Source: Nipponacmea schrenckii (taxonomy: Eukaryota > Mollusca > Gastropoda > Lottiidae). From it: a stretch of DNA of 64,000 bases. Positions 1-12,364 of the stretch are shown here, in pieces. Each line of letters begins with the position of its first letter. The first letter of the stretch is position 1. The notes under the pieces are model-generated. The model ran no database searches. It was given only the letters and a program-made list of their open reading frames with translations, and was not told where the DNA came from. The position numbers and the translations under genes were made by a program. The stretch spans positions 28,506,317 to 28,570,316 of the forward strand of contig CM060202.1 of the NCBI GenBank assembly GCA_030562195.1. Direction: 5' to 3'.

Positions 1-300
1 CTATTGTTTATTAATACTGCTACGTTTTAATAAGTATCCTATTATCATTATATATATAATATAGAAGAAGTCTTTATAGATTACAACTATTGTTTATTTA
101 TACTGCTACGTTTCAATAAGTATCCTCTTATCGTTATCAAGCAACTTATTAAAACGTAGCAGTATAAATAAACAATAGTTGTAATCCATAAAGACTTACT
201 CTGTGTTATATATATAATGATAAGAGAATACTTATTGAAACATAGCAGTATAAATAAACAATAGTTGTAATCTATAAAGACTTCTTCTGTGTTATTTATA
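1..300. repeat. Nested inverted/direct repeat (foldback)
   Basis: A ~50 bp unit containing 'actattgtttatttatactg' occurs at about 71-121 and again reverse-complemented at about 144-199. A third copy at 222-290 is in the same orientation as the second, and a partial copy occupies 1-50. The two central arms could fold into a hairpin centred near 139. No terminal duplication or transposase is visible, so this may be a foldback MITE or a rearranged minisatellite. Confidence 0.7.
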
Positions 301-819
301 CCAACTATTAAATGCCATTCAAGGATAACTACTATTATATTTAAAATCAATTTTAGTGATCGCCCAATCAGATGAAAGGGCAAAAGAAAGAAAAAAGATC
401 CTTAAAAGTCTAAGTGGACTAATACCTTTAAGATAAATAAATAGCCTATCTATTTCTAGACCTTGTAGAAAAAAAAATCGTTTTTAAAATATAAATGAGG
501 TCTTTGAAGACGAACTTTCTCTTTTCATTTTGATTAAATCTGCTGAAAATACTCCTAGTTGGAACGGATGCTGGAGTTAAAAGTTCTCCCACCCTTGGGG
601 CGCTCTCTTTATCTGTCAACTTGTTTCTGTCAAAGTGTAAATGTTAAAAGGTCTTGGTGCCGTAGGCTTTAGAACAATTTAAACAAAGTTGCAGATTCTT
701 CAGACTGTATTAACAGGAACTAAAATTAGAAGCTTTAAAAATGTTGTCTGAGCAGATGATCTGAACAAATATTCACCTTCTGACTCTAAAAGTCAAGTTC
801 AGATCAGGATTACAGAAAT
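301..819. other. Intergenic, nothing recognised
   Basis: AT-rich sequence with no ORF of note and no repeat that I can delimit. Confidence 0.5.
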
Positions 820-1690
820 TGAAATGATATTCTACTGTTCTGTATATTTTTGGACTAATGAAATGAAATGAAGTTTTATATCCTACTGTTCTGTATCTTA
901 TTGAACTAATGAAATGAAATGTAGTTTTATATCCTACTGTTCTGTATCTTATTGAACTAATGCAATGAAATGGAGTTTTATATCCTACAGTTCTGTATCT
1001 TATTGGACTAATGAAATGAAGTTTTATATCCTACTGTTCTGTATCTTATTGGACTAATGAAATGTAGTTTTATATCCTACTGTTCTGTATCTTATTGGAC
1101 TCATGAAATGAAGTTTTATATCCTAGTGTTTTGTATCTTATTGGATTAATCAAATGAAATGAAGTTTTATTTCCTACTGCTCTGTATCTTATTGGACTAA
1201 TGAAATAAAATGTAGTTTTATATTCTACAGTTCTGTATCTTATTGAACTAATGAAATGAAATAGAGTTTTATATTCTACTGTTCTGTATCTTATTGTACT
1301 AATGAAATGAAATAGAGTTTTATATCCTACTGTTCTGTATCTTATTGGACTAATGAAATGAAATAGAGTTTTACATCCTACTGTTCTGTATCTTATTGAA
1401 CTAATGAAATGAAATACAGTTTTATATCCTACAGTTCTGTATATTATTGGATTAATGAAATGAAATGTAGTTTTATATCCTACTGTTCTGTATCTTATTG
1501 GACCAATGAAATGAAATGAAGTCTTATACCCTACTGTTCTGTATCTTATTGGACTAATGAAATGAAATGAAGTTTTATATCCTACTGTTCTGTATCTTAT
1601 TGGACTAATGAAATGAAATGAAGTTTTATATCCTACTGTTCTGTATCTTATTGAACTAATGAAATGAAATTGAATTTTACATCCTACTGA
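820..1690 (+). repeat. ~50 bp minisatellite related to a dispersed repeat
   Basis: About 17 imperfect units carry the core 'gttttatatcctactgttct' followed by a 'gtatcttattggactaatgaaatgaa'-like segment. Unit length varies by the number of 'gaaat' steps. The unit closely matches the first ~50 bp of a dispersed repeat seen elsewhere (for example 7719-7860 and 47973-48110, reading 'gttttacgtcctactcttct'). The array therefore probably arose by tandem amplification of the head of that element. Confidence 0.85.
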
Positions 1691-2279
1691 CAGCTAGCTG
1701 TCAAACAAGGGAAAATTTTCAGTGATTCTGTTAAAAATAATATTTTACAAACCTGATAAGAGAAAAAAATTCCAATTAGCATTTCCACCATTAATTAGAA
1801 AAAATTAAGGTAAATTCCAAGAATAAGGTCGTACAAAATCACAAGCCAAAAATCCATGTAAGACAAGGTACATCACTTAGTGTCACAGTCAATATCGATA
1901 CCTATCTTGCAATAAGAGTCAGGTAGTCTTGTGACCAATATCAAAAATCACTTAGTGACTAAGTCAAGACTAATACTACTTTTGCCATAAACTATAGTTA
2001 GTTAGTCATGTAAGCAATACTGGTATGAAGACTGAGCTAAGAATAAATTTCTCCACTATACATCCAAGTTGCTAGAGGAATTAAATGATAACACTACAAG
2101 TGAATGGAAATCAACTACAAGATAAAACTACATTCACGCCTCAACTTTAACCAAATATTGATCAGTGATAGAGAATAAAATGGCATCAGTTTGGTTTGGC
2201 CTCCACTGTGCTGCTTCTCAAGGTCATCTCATATTTTTTACAGAATAAATGAAGGACATCAGATTTGAGTGAACTTCAA
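1691..2279. other. Intergenic, nothing recognised
   Basis: No coding potential or clear repeat seen. The stretch separates two arrays. Confidence 0.45.
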
Positions 2280-2800
2280 TGAATGAATAAATGAAAGAAT
2301 GAATGCATGGATGAAACCAGGTAAAGAGGTTCTATCAAATGAATAAATGAATGAATGAATGAAGAACTGAATGAATGAAAGAATAAATGAAGGACTGAAA
2401 GAATGAAAAAATAATTGAGTGAATAAATGAATGAATGAAGGACTGAATGAATGACATCAGGTTTGAGAGAAGGTCTATTGAATGAATAAATGATTGAAGA
2501 ACATGAGATAAGCGTGAAATCTGAATGAATGAATAAGTCTTAAATCTGAAGAAACAATAGTCAATGACTAGAGTTAACTGATTGAATGAATACATTACTT
2601 CTAAATAGATAAATAAACAGATGCATAAATGAATATTCAAACTAATAAATTAATGATAAAATGAAAAGATGAATGAGTAAATGAATGAATAAATGGATAA
2701 ATAAATGAATAAACTGATAAATAAATGAATGAATGAATAAATAAATAATTGAGTAAACTAATAAATGAATGAATGGATGAATGAGTAAATGACAGATAAA
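2280..2800 (+). repeat. GAAT/TGAATGAA-type simple repeat
   Basis: Long imperfect run of 'aatgaatgaatgaa' tetranucleotides with interspersed 'gaaggactg' and 'ataaat' variants. The Ser/Ile/Phe/His-rich antisense ORF across it is a product of the low complexity and is not a gene. Confidence 0.9.
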
Positions 2801-3319
2801 TGAATTAATATCTCACAATGACTATATAGGATATTCAGACATTATTTATGAATAAAGAGTATGTTCATTGTATATATCTGAGAGAACCAAACTCTCCCTT
2901 TCCCTGAACTTTAAAAATAAAGTGATTTGTGTGTGTTCATGTTGTTACCAGTATTTACATAATATCATTGTGAGACTATAACTCATTTCCTTCAAATCTC
3001 TTAAACAATTCAATAAAACCCAGAACAATCTTTATCCAAATAAACAATCTGGGTTTGAACAAAAAATCAATAACTGACAAAATAAGAAAGCAGAAAATTC
3101 ATAATTTAAGCGGTAAACCAAACCTACAGGCATCCTGAAGCTACGACTATTATTATCTCCCTTTTGATCAGTTTTCTTTGTTTATAATAAAGTTCGAAAA
3201 GTTCCATATTGTCAAGATAATTATCAAGTAAGCTGATCTTAATATTGTAGTTACCTTAAAAAACATGCAATGATAGCAACCAACTCCTCAATACTTGCTT
3301 AGATTCTATATATCTTGCA

Positions 3320-3610
3320 GGGTTACTGCGTCTTAGAATGAACATAAAATTAAAAATTTTAAACTTGGCCAATAAGAGCTCTATTCATCAGCATAAAAAA
3401 ATAAATATATATCCAAAAAAATAGATAATTATCCATAAAGATGAATTTGATTATTGAAAAATGCTTAATAAATTGATTAAGCATTTTTCAATAATTACCT
3501 ACTTTTTTCAGTTTTAAATATTTTAATGGATTTGTTTCTTTATACTCATATTGACCATTCTTGAGAAATAAAATTTTATGTTCATGCCCAGACTCAGTAT
3601 CCCTTTAATA
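3320..3610. repeat. Foldback MITE-like element
   Basis: A near-perfect palindrome at about 3453-3496 ('attgaaaaatgcttaat' and its complement) sits between outer segments containing 'gaacataaaatt' (from ~3336) and 'aaattttatgttc' (to ~3585), which are themselves inverted. A related palindrome-centred segment lies at 46960-47450 in the opposite orientation. This fits a non-autonomous foldback family. Element edges are approximate. Confidence 0.5.
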
Positions 3611-3664
3611 AACAAATTACTATATGCACTTTGTACAAAGATCCAAATACGATAGAAATATATT

Positions 3665-4035
3665 ACCATGTGGACACTCTGAAAGGATGCTAAGATGACA
3701 TACTTGAATGAATATCAAATCATTAGCTATGTGGACTCTCTGAAAGGGATGCAGTGTTGACAGACCTAAATAACCTAAACATTTTTAGATATGTGGACTG
3801 CCGAATTGACAAATTTTAAATGCTAAATTAACATTACTAGCCATGTGGACTCTCTGAAAGGGATGCAGATATCACACGTGAACACGAAATATATTTCTAT
3901 GTGGATTCTCTGACAGCCCTAAATGCTAAATTTACATTACTAGCCATGTGAACTCTGTAAAAGGAATGCAGAGATCACACTTGAATACCAAATAGACTAC
4001 CACGTGGACTCTCTAAAAGTGATGCCAAATTGACA
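3665..4035 (+). repeat. Degenerate ~60 bp tandem repeat
   Basis: Six or so diverged units share the core 'tgtggactctctgaaaggga' separated by variable AT-rich spacers. No coding function is seen. Confidence 0.7.
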
Positions 4036-4039
4036 AAAT

Positions 4040-6380
4040 TATCGTCACTCATATGTATCAATCATATAACTAAATAGAGTTGAAACCAAACACTAGGTCA
4101 AATGACCAAAAGCACTGGATAAGGAGGTAGAGTATCACTTAACTTGAAAAACATCCGAACCAATAATTCCTGATCACTCAGCCATGCACGAATATTACGA
4201 CTGAAATTTTGTCAAGAAAAATGTCAAATTTCTACTAGTGATTAAAAATCTCTAATTCTGTGCCAACATGTGCGTTTAACAAGTAACCATGGTAATTAAG
4301 ACAGCTGATTACTAGTTAAATAATATTGTGTGTTATTTCGCCTCCTGAATTTTATTCAATTAGCTGTCAACTTTTCTTTGTTTACAACTAGATTTTAATT
4401 ATGACCATAATAACTCTGATGAAATCTGGCTGAGGTTTGTTTTTAGGGTAAAATTCTAGCAGATGATCCCGTCAACCTCCCATGTAACCTGATAGTTAAC
4501 TGACAGCAGAATTTGGACTGAAATTACAAGTCAGGTCTGTTTTTATTTCAACAATCAAGACAGGATCTTTATACAGGAGCCTAAAATACATTGTTGATCA
4601 AATTTCAAGAACAAGGTGTTTTCTGAAAAAAACAATATTTTTTTTCGAGACAAAAATATCAACAAAAACTATAATCAATACACAGACAACAGTGAGTTAA
4701 CAATATTTCTTCTCACGCTTCACGGTGAAATAATTTTATGATCAAATTTCACGGCCCGTGATTTTAAACGGGAATCTGTGTTGAAAGAGGCTCTAGAGAA
4801 ATTACAGAAAAAGACAAATCATAGTCTTCATTTTCACTGATATCTTTAAATCTCTCCAGAATGTCATAAATGGCCAGGAAACAAAGTTAAAGATTTCTGG
4901 GTGGTTGATAATTCGATGATAATAAAATACTATTACAGAGGCAATAGGCCTACTATTTGAAAATATTCCACTGTAAGATTAAAACAACATTAAGAAGCGC
5001 AGAGCATATATACAACACAAGGTGATAGATATAAGTACACACACGTAACTTGTGTTAAGTGTGTGTTTATCACATTGTCATCTTGTGCTATATATTCTAC
5101 TATTAACGGACTAAAAAGGGGAGACATCACAAGACAAGTAAAACTAACTAAGAATATTCGCACAAAAAATGATATTTACCAGAAAACAAATTGATTGAAA
5201 TGATTTATCAAAATTATGTCTCACCTACCAAATAAACACATGATTGAAACATTGAAAAAAAAAAACTGCCAAATGTTTATTTTAAAATCCTGAATCTAAG
5301 AATCCTCTGCAAACTTACCACAAATTTCATGGCAATAATCCCATTTCTCTTATAGTTTGTTTCTATTTACTGCTCTCAAATATACTCATTCTTAATCCAG
5401 GGTTCACAAAGGCACTGTTTTAAAAGCACTATTCTACAGTCTAACAAAAAACCATTTCTTTATAGAACATTTCACCAAAATAACTCAATGTCATAACACA
5501 CGGCAATATTGTCGGAGTACATTGTACAAGCTAAACGCATACTCTGACAAGTTTCTGTTCTACTAATCTCAGACAATGTACAGTTTAAAGTACACAGAAC
5601 CCAGATTTACAAACATTTAATCATTAACAAACAGTTTGTTTAGTCAAATTAAGAACTTTACATCTCCTGTGCCAGTGCCTTCAAACTTTACTCCAAAACT
5701 CCAGAACATATCATACAAGATCCATAGACAAAAACAAAATTGATAGTTCTTTCTAAAATCCTAAACACAACTTACAAGTTCCATCTAAAACCCTAAAACT
5801 GATAACTCTCAGCGTTGCCTGATATTGGAAATACATTTCATTGTTCTTTTACATCCAGTTCCATGTCACAGACAAAAGACTGTTAAACCAAAACAATTAC
5901 ATTAATTAGCTCAACTTGTTCATTCGAGATTTTCCCTCCAAGAATTTCTCAGAACTGAAATTTGTTGTCTTTGTTTTCCAGTATCAATATCTGGAAGCGA
6001 TTGTCAGACAGGAAGTTAACGCAGACTGACCATTGTTTCTGATGAAATCTAAATATTATTCGTATCAATTAACATCCATTAACTTCAAACGTTTCTCATT
6101 TCGTGTCAAAAGTTTGGAGAATTGTTGTGATGGTGTCATTGCCTGTCATCAAAGCTTTGATGGAAATGAGGCAATATTTTGCGTAATGTTTGCGGAAATG
6201 AACAATTGGAACTAGATTGGAGCTTTCAGCTTTTGTTATTCTTTTAAGGTCAGAACGAATCCATAATTAACATCTTCAAAATAAACATACAAAAATCAGC
6301 ATCTCAATTAAAGAGATAATCTTCTCAATTTCTATTTTCAATTCTACAATATGATTCAAATAGCCAAATCTGAGCTTTAT
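4040..6380. other. Intergenic, nothing recognised
   Basis: 2.3 kb without a credible gene. A modest inverted repeat at about 5018-5088 ('acacaaggtgata' against 'tgtcatcttgtgc') and a short unrecognised ORF at 6033-6215 are the only structures seen. The ORF has no domain and is probably chance. Confidence 0.4.
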
Positions 6381-6384
6381 CAGC

Positions 6385-6795
6385 TGGTAGAGGACAGATT
6401 TAAATAACAAAACAGATATCTAAATATTTACTTTATCAGCTGCAAGCTCAAATTTGTTTAGTTCCTTTACCATCTGCTCTGAATGACTTTCTGTACAGAT
6501 ATCTAAATATTTATTTACCAGCTGATAGAGCTCAAATTTGTGTAGTTCCTTTACCATCTGCTCTGAATGCCTTCTATACAGATATCTAAATATTTACTTG
6601 ACCAGCAGATAGAGCTCAAATTCGGCTAGCTATTCAGAATGTTGAAATTAAGCTCTATCAGCTTCTAAAGTAAATATTGAGATGACTAAACAGATAGTTG
6701 AAATTGAGCTCTATCAGCTTCTAAAGTAAATATTGAGATGACTAAATAGATAGTTGAAATTGAGCTCCACCAGCTGGTATAGTAAATATTGATAA
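6385..6795 (+). repeat. Degenerate ~110 bp tandem repeat
   Basis: Repeated blocks contain 'cagatatctaaatattta', 'atcagctg.tagagctcaaat' and 'aagtaaatattgagatgact'. Units are diverged and partly rearranged. No ORF is associated. Confidence 0.6.
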
Positions 6796-7718
6796 GCTCA
6801 AACCAGTTTTTCTGCCACAGATCAGAGAAGGTCAATATAAGATCTTGTACAACAATGGCAATATTATTATCCTGGTGAACCTTATTTTTTGGGTTGGTTC
6901 TTACTAATTTTTGGGAGTGGGGGGGGGCGTAGGTCCATATAATCTTTATTGGATTGGACTATTTGTATTATTCTTGGCTGGTCTGAAGAAGGCTGATACA
7001 TTAACAAAACTGAAATCTTCAGGAAGAAGTATGTGTTTGTTTATTTGTGAATAGGACTGGAAAAGACTTATAGCCTGGTACATCCAGTCCCATTGCCTTA
7101 ATATTGATAATTGATAAGTATCTTGATCCTGTATTTATAACCCTTCTTCGAACTCAATTTACCATTTAAAACTTAATCAATTTTCAATGCTATTTTGAAC
7201 TTGGTAACAAGATTATGGTTCAGGAACCCAGCTGGGCTCTGTGAGAATAAAACACTCATTTACTTGGTAACAGCATCATTGAAATATCGTAAACTTTCAT
7301 TTGCTTTGTTCCTTGTTATGCCGAGTCTGTAACAAGATTATATGAAGCCTATTGTTTCGTCTCGTTTCATCTTTTTAAAGACTTTACGATTGCTCATAAT
7401 TTGATCTTACGACATTAAAGAGGAAGTGTTCGTATTTTTAATGACCGTTAGAATTACTCTATGTTCTTCAACCAGCTGGTCTGAAAACCTGAAAATTTCT
7501 CAGAAATGAAAATGTATTATTATTGGTAAATTAACGAAGACCTGCTCGATAAATTTTTTATCCCAAATTAACTTTTAACTGATCTTTATAGTGTGAAGGT
7601 GATTATACTTCCAATTGAAATAACATCTGTAAATCTGAACAGAGACCATTTTTATAAGATTCTTAATTCTGAACATTACTTACAATTAGATACATTAAGA
7701 TTAATTTAGAAATGAAAA

Positions 7719-7870
7719 TGAAATGAATGGAGTTTTACGTCCTACTCGTCTGCACCTTATGGGCTAATGAAGACAGGCAACGCCATGGAGTGTGCAATGA
7801 GGGAAATTTTGCCAGGACAGCGGCATAAGCCTACTCTTTTTGCGATTTCAGAAGCAAGCCTGTTGACTGT
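7719..7870 (+). repeat. Dispersed SINE/MITE-like repeat, copy a
   Basis: The consensus head is 'gaatggagttttacgtccta', followed by 'ctcttctgcacc', 'gctaatgaagacagg', 'gtgtgcaatgaggg', 'ttttgccaggaca' and 'cctactctttttgcgatttc'. At least eight further full or partial copies occur: 8058-8120 (+), 8445-8490 (-), 47973-48110 (+), 49907-50040 (+), 50760-50850 (+), 51510-51590 (-), 54846-54940 (-), 57944-58000 (+) and 58018-58075 (+). I see no A/B box, so the family class is unresolved. Confidence 0.75.
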
Positions 7871-8487
7871 ATTGTACAACTACACCTTGATTGATTGTCT
7901 TGTCTCGTGATTTCCGTAGACATAAACTTCTAAAAAGAATTTATATTTTTGTCATCTCTCTATTTCTCTTCCCCTCAATAAATAAAATGTTATCATTATT
8001 GTATTATTAGCAAACTATTTTCTGTTATAATTGATTAGATAATTATTGCTACAAATAAAATGAAATGAATGCAGTTTTACGTCCTATTCTTCTGAACCTT
8101 ATGAGCTTATGAAGACAGGCCAGCAGCTACAACAAACAAAATGCTACCTTTGCATTAGTAGCGACTATTGAAACTTATTTTTTATCTGATGCCATCCAAG
8201 ACAATTAATATTCATGCCTGAAATTCCAGACTGTAACAGAATTCTTTGAAGTCTAACTAATTAATCAGACATCAATTTTCATTATGACTGAAAGCCACAA
8301 AATTCTGAAGTGTGTCAATTTGCTTTGATTTTTTTAATTTTTCTTAAATCTGACAGAATTTTAAGTTAAAATGACATGACGTAATTACTCAGTCAGTATC
8401 GAGTTGAATCATCATTGTTTCTCAAAATTCCCCTAATTGCACACTGCATGGCTCTGTCTTTGTATCAATTCCATCAGGAGCAGAATT

Positions 8488-8962
8488 CATCACAACAAAT
8501 ATCATTTTAATTCATCCAAATATCAGAAGAATTAAAAGAAGACAAGGTAATTAGTTCAAGTTTAATTAATTTTTAACGAATTAATTGCCTTGTTTCTACA
8601 ATTCTTTCAACCATATTTCTTCCTATAATTTAAATGGATATTTAAGTAATTGAACATTTTATCTTAATAATCGTGTCTTTGTTCTCTAACGTCAAGTCTG
8701 TTGATTGTTACCGTAGAGATTTGTCCTGATGTTTTTTTACGGTAAAATGGTAAATTGTTAAAATGAGGCTGTAATGGATGATTTTAATCAAACAAAGAAA
8801 ATAGGAGAAAAACTGAAATTGTTTAAAATACAGTCATGGATCAGAAACAGACCGAATTATACCCACTCAACTGTAAAATATCAGGTTAAATTCTGGTATT
8901 ATTTAAAACTGTTTTAACTTGTCTAGGGATTGACCAGTATTTTGTTGTTCGTCATCTACAGA
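8488..8962 (+). repeat. ~475 bp repeat, inverted partner at 49433-49904
   Basis: This stretch matches the reverse complement of 49433-49904 almost base for base by eye, for example 'cagaccgaattatacccact' here and its complement there, with only a few substitutions or 1-2 bp indels. High identity over 41 kb in inverted orientation implies a recent duplication or two copies of a young mobile element. No ORF lies inside. Confidence 0.8.
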
Positions 8963-9028
8963 CAGAAACGTGTATTTTACTGTGGCAGGATGGGGGGGGG
9001 GCAAAAAAAAAAAATATCAGCACTTTAA

Positions 9029-10870
9029 ACTAGGGTGTAAAACTCCACTAACTGTAACATTAGGATAGTTCAGAGATCTTGGTATCATAAAGATAAACAA
9101 GTTTTTTAAACTAAACCTACTAGGGTGTAAAACTCCACTAACTGTAACATTAGGATAGTTCAGAGATCTTGGTATCATAAAGATAAACAAGTTTTTAAAC
9201 TAAACCTACTAGGGTGTAAAACTCCACTAACTGTAACATTAGGATAGTTCAGAGATCTTGGTATCATAAAGTGAAACAAGTTTTTTAAACTTAACCGACT
9301 AGGGTGTAAAACTCCACTAACTGTAACATTAGGATAGTTCAGAGATCTTGGTATCATAAAGTGAAACAAGTTTTTTAAACTTAACCGACTAGGGTGTAAA
9401 ACTCCACTAACTGTAACATTAGGATAATTCAGAGATCTTGGTATCATAAAGAAAAACAAGTTTTTTAAACTTAACCGACTAGGGTGTAAAACTCCACTAA
9501 CTGTAACATTAGGATAGTTCAGAGATCTTGGTATCATAAAGATAAACAAGTTTTTAAACTAAACCGACTAGGGTGTAAAACTCCACTAACTGTAACATTA
9601 GGATAGTTCAGAGATCTTGGTATCATAAACAAAAACAAGTTTTTAAACTAAACCGACTAGGGTGTAAAACTCCACTAACTGTAACATTAGGATAGTTCAG
9701 AGATCTTGGTATCATAAAGATAAACAAGTTTTTAAACTAAACCGACTAGGGTGTAAAACTCCACTAACTGTAACATTAGGATAGTTCAGAGATCTTGGTA
9801 TCATAAAGAAAAACAAGTTTTTAAACTAAACCGACTAGGGTGTAAAACTCCACTAACTGTAACATTAGGATAGTTCAGAGATCTTGGTATCATAAAGATA
9901 AACAAGTTTTTAAACTAAACCGACTAGGGTGTAAAACTCCACTAACTGTAACATTAGGATAGTTCAGAGATCTTGGTATCATAAAGATAAACAAGTTTTT
10001 AAACTAAACCGACTAGGGTGTAAAACTCCACTAACTGTAACATTAGGATAGTTCAGAGATCTTGGTATCATAAAGATAAACAAGTTTTTAAACTAAACCG
10101 ACTAGGGTGTAAAACTCCACTAACTGTAACATTAGGATAGTTCAGAGATCTTGGTATCATAAAGATAAACAAGTTTTTAAACTAAACCGACTAGGGTGTA
10201 AAACTCCACTAACTGTAACATTAGGATAGTTCAGAGATCTTGGTATCATAAAGATAAACAAGTTTTTAAACTAAACCGACTAGGGTGTAAAACTCCACTA
10301 ACTGTAACATTAGGATAGTTCAGAGATCTTGGTATCATAAAGAAAAACAAGTTTTTTAAACTTAACCGACTAGGGTGTAAAACTCCACTAACTGTAACAT
10401 TAGGATAGTTCAGAGATCTTGGTATCATAAAGATAAACAAGTTTTTAAACTAAACCGACTAGGGTGTAAAACTCCACTAACTGTAACATTAGGATAGTTC
10501 AGAGATCTTGGTATCATAAAGATAAACAAGTTTTTTAAACTAAACCTACTAGGGTGTAAAACTCCACTAACTGTAACATTAGGATAGTTCAGAGATCATG
10601 GTATCATAAAGAAAAACAAGTTTTTTAAACTAAACCTACTAGTGTGTAAAACTCCACTAACCGTAACATTAGGATAGTTCAGAGATCTTGGTATCATAAA
10701 GATAAACAAGTTTTTTAAACTAAACCTACTAGGGTGTAAAACTCCACTAACTGTAACATTAGGATAGTTCAGAGATCTTGGTATCATAAAGATAAACAAG
10801 TTTTTAAACTTAACCGACTAGGGTGTAAAACTCCACTAACTGTAACATTAGGATAGTTCAGCAATAAAGA
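9029..10870 (+). repeat. 89-90 bp minisatellite, about 21 units
   Basis: Units begin 'ctagggtgtaaaactccact' and contain 'ggatagttcagagatcttgg' and a variable 'ataaag(a/t)(a/g)aaacaagttttt(t)aaact' segment. I count about 21 starts between 9029 and 10816. Two unit types differ by one T in the poly-T, giving 89 or 90 bp. In runs of 90 bp units the antisense frame stays open and creates spurious repetitive ORFs (for example 9175-9549). Homogeneity is very high, indicating recent expansion. Confidence 0.95.
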
Positions 10871-11186
10871 AAAACAGCAAGTGTTTAAGTGTAATAATAG
10901 AAATCAATACTGGTTGATGGAATTGGAAATGTCACTGGCACAATTCCTGGCATTCTAAAGACCATTTAAAATCGGAAATATCAATACGTGATATTTTATT
11001 GTTGGCATTCTCATCATTTAGCGACATCAGTCCACCACAGCATGGAGTTTTAACCTTTTCCTGTAATTTAGTTAAAACTTCAAGCAAGATTCCAAGATAT
11101 TTGACATGGTTCAGTAATGTGCAGTGGTTAATGAGGGGAATTTTTGTCACTACAGCTAACATTAAACAACATCTAGAAATCTAGAC
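10871..11186. other. Intergenic, nothing recognised
   Basis: Short ORFs on both strands overlap each other here and have no recognisable domain. The stretch separates the minisatellite from the SINE. Confidence 0.4.
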
Positions 11187-11512
11187 TAAAAAAGAAAAAG
11201 AAAGAAACAATTTTATTTTACAAGGATAACAACTTAGGTTCACAAGTCCATTGTGACAAGGATCCTTTCTACCAGCTGGTCCTTGGCCAAACCTCTTGGC
11301 ATTGATCTTTCCTGGATTATCCCTACCCATTTACAGCTGGGTGGACTGGAATTGTGAGTGAAAAAAAAAAAAGATGACTTATTCAAGGTCATCGGACTTT
11401 CACACACCGGTCGAGATTAGAACTCACGTCCGACATTTTCAACGTATCCAAGATAAATGACGTCATGATGTAGAGAACCAACTCTCTAACCGCTGTGCTA
11501 TAGAACCCCACT
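11187..11512 (-). mobile_element. tRNA-derived SINE
   Basis: On the minus strand a pol III A box-like 'tagcacagcggttagagagt' (11500-11481) is followed by a B box-like 'gagttctaatctcg' (~11427-11412). A body then contains 'cccagctgtaaatgggta', and the element ends in an A/T-rich 'aaataaaattgtttctttc' tail near 11190. This head-body-tail order is that of tRNA-derived SINEs. The 'cagctgtaaatgggta' type core is common in animal SINEs. Target-site duplications were not resolved. Confidence 0.75.
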
Positions 11513-12364
11513 AGGGTGGATTATTTTGATTCGAGGATCAGGTGAAGGTCACTATAACATTTGATAATGATAATATCTCACAACACAACTTGAGATTTAT
11601 GTGTCAAATGTTCACACCATCCTGACACCAATATCTCATTTTCTTGCCTTATTTTGACCCTTTATTTACAGGATATCATAACTCACTCTGAAATTCACAA
11701 TGTAAGGAAGGGTCAAAAGCCACCCCTAATCAGAACTTTCTCCTTTTCAATCTTGAACAATTTTCACTAAAGCAATTTAGTAGATCTTCTATTTACAAAC
11801 AGTTTGTTGTAAGAATCATCAAAATCAGATAACTGCAACCCATAAAGTAGGCCTCTGAGGGCTCCAATGTCTGAATTTGGTTCATAATGTTTTAGCTTGG
11901 AAACAAAATATAAGACAAATGTCACAAATCTGAGTTGGCTGAAAATAGCTCGAAATTTACGCTCCTGAGACTCGTCAAATGCATTGCCAAACCTGTACCA
12001 ATAAAATTTGACTACTTCCCTATCATTTTGTATCCTTAAAGGAATTTGACTTCATTTTGTGACTTGATTAAAGTGCAATAAAAGATGGTTGAATGAATTA
12101 ACTTAGTAACGGAAATGGACTCCATTAATATGAATCATGTGACAGAATTTAATATTCTTTCAAGACCGCCTGCAACAAAACAAACCAAATTGTCATTTGA
12201 TGAAGAATTCGGTTCCAATATTACCAGAGATAATCAAATCAAAGACATCACTGTAATCATTGGCAGCAAATCATGAAACAAGTTGCTGCCAAGAAATCAT
12301 TAGTGATGGTTTTTTAACCAAATCTCAATTATTGGCTTAGGCCACATATTGTACACAATCATAT
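11513..12364. other. Intergenic, nothing recognised
   Basis: No gene or repeat recognised. Confidence 0.45.

Noticed and set aside
2335..2640. Ser/Ile/His-rich antisense ORF
   Set aside because: It is a translation of the GAAT simple repeat.
9175..10799. Repetitive antisense proteins (FMIPRSLNYPNVTVSGVLH repeats)
   Set aside because: They exist only where 90 bp minisatellite units keep one frame open. No start context, splice sites or conservation beyond the repeat.
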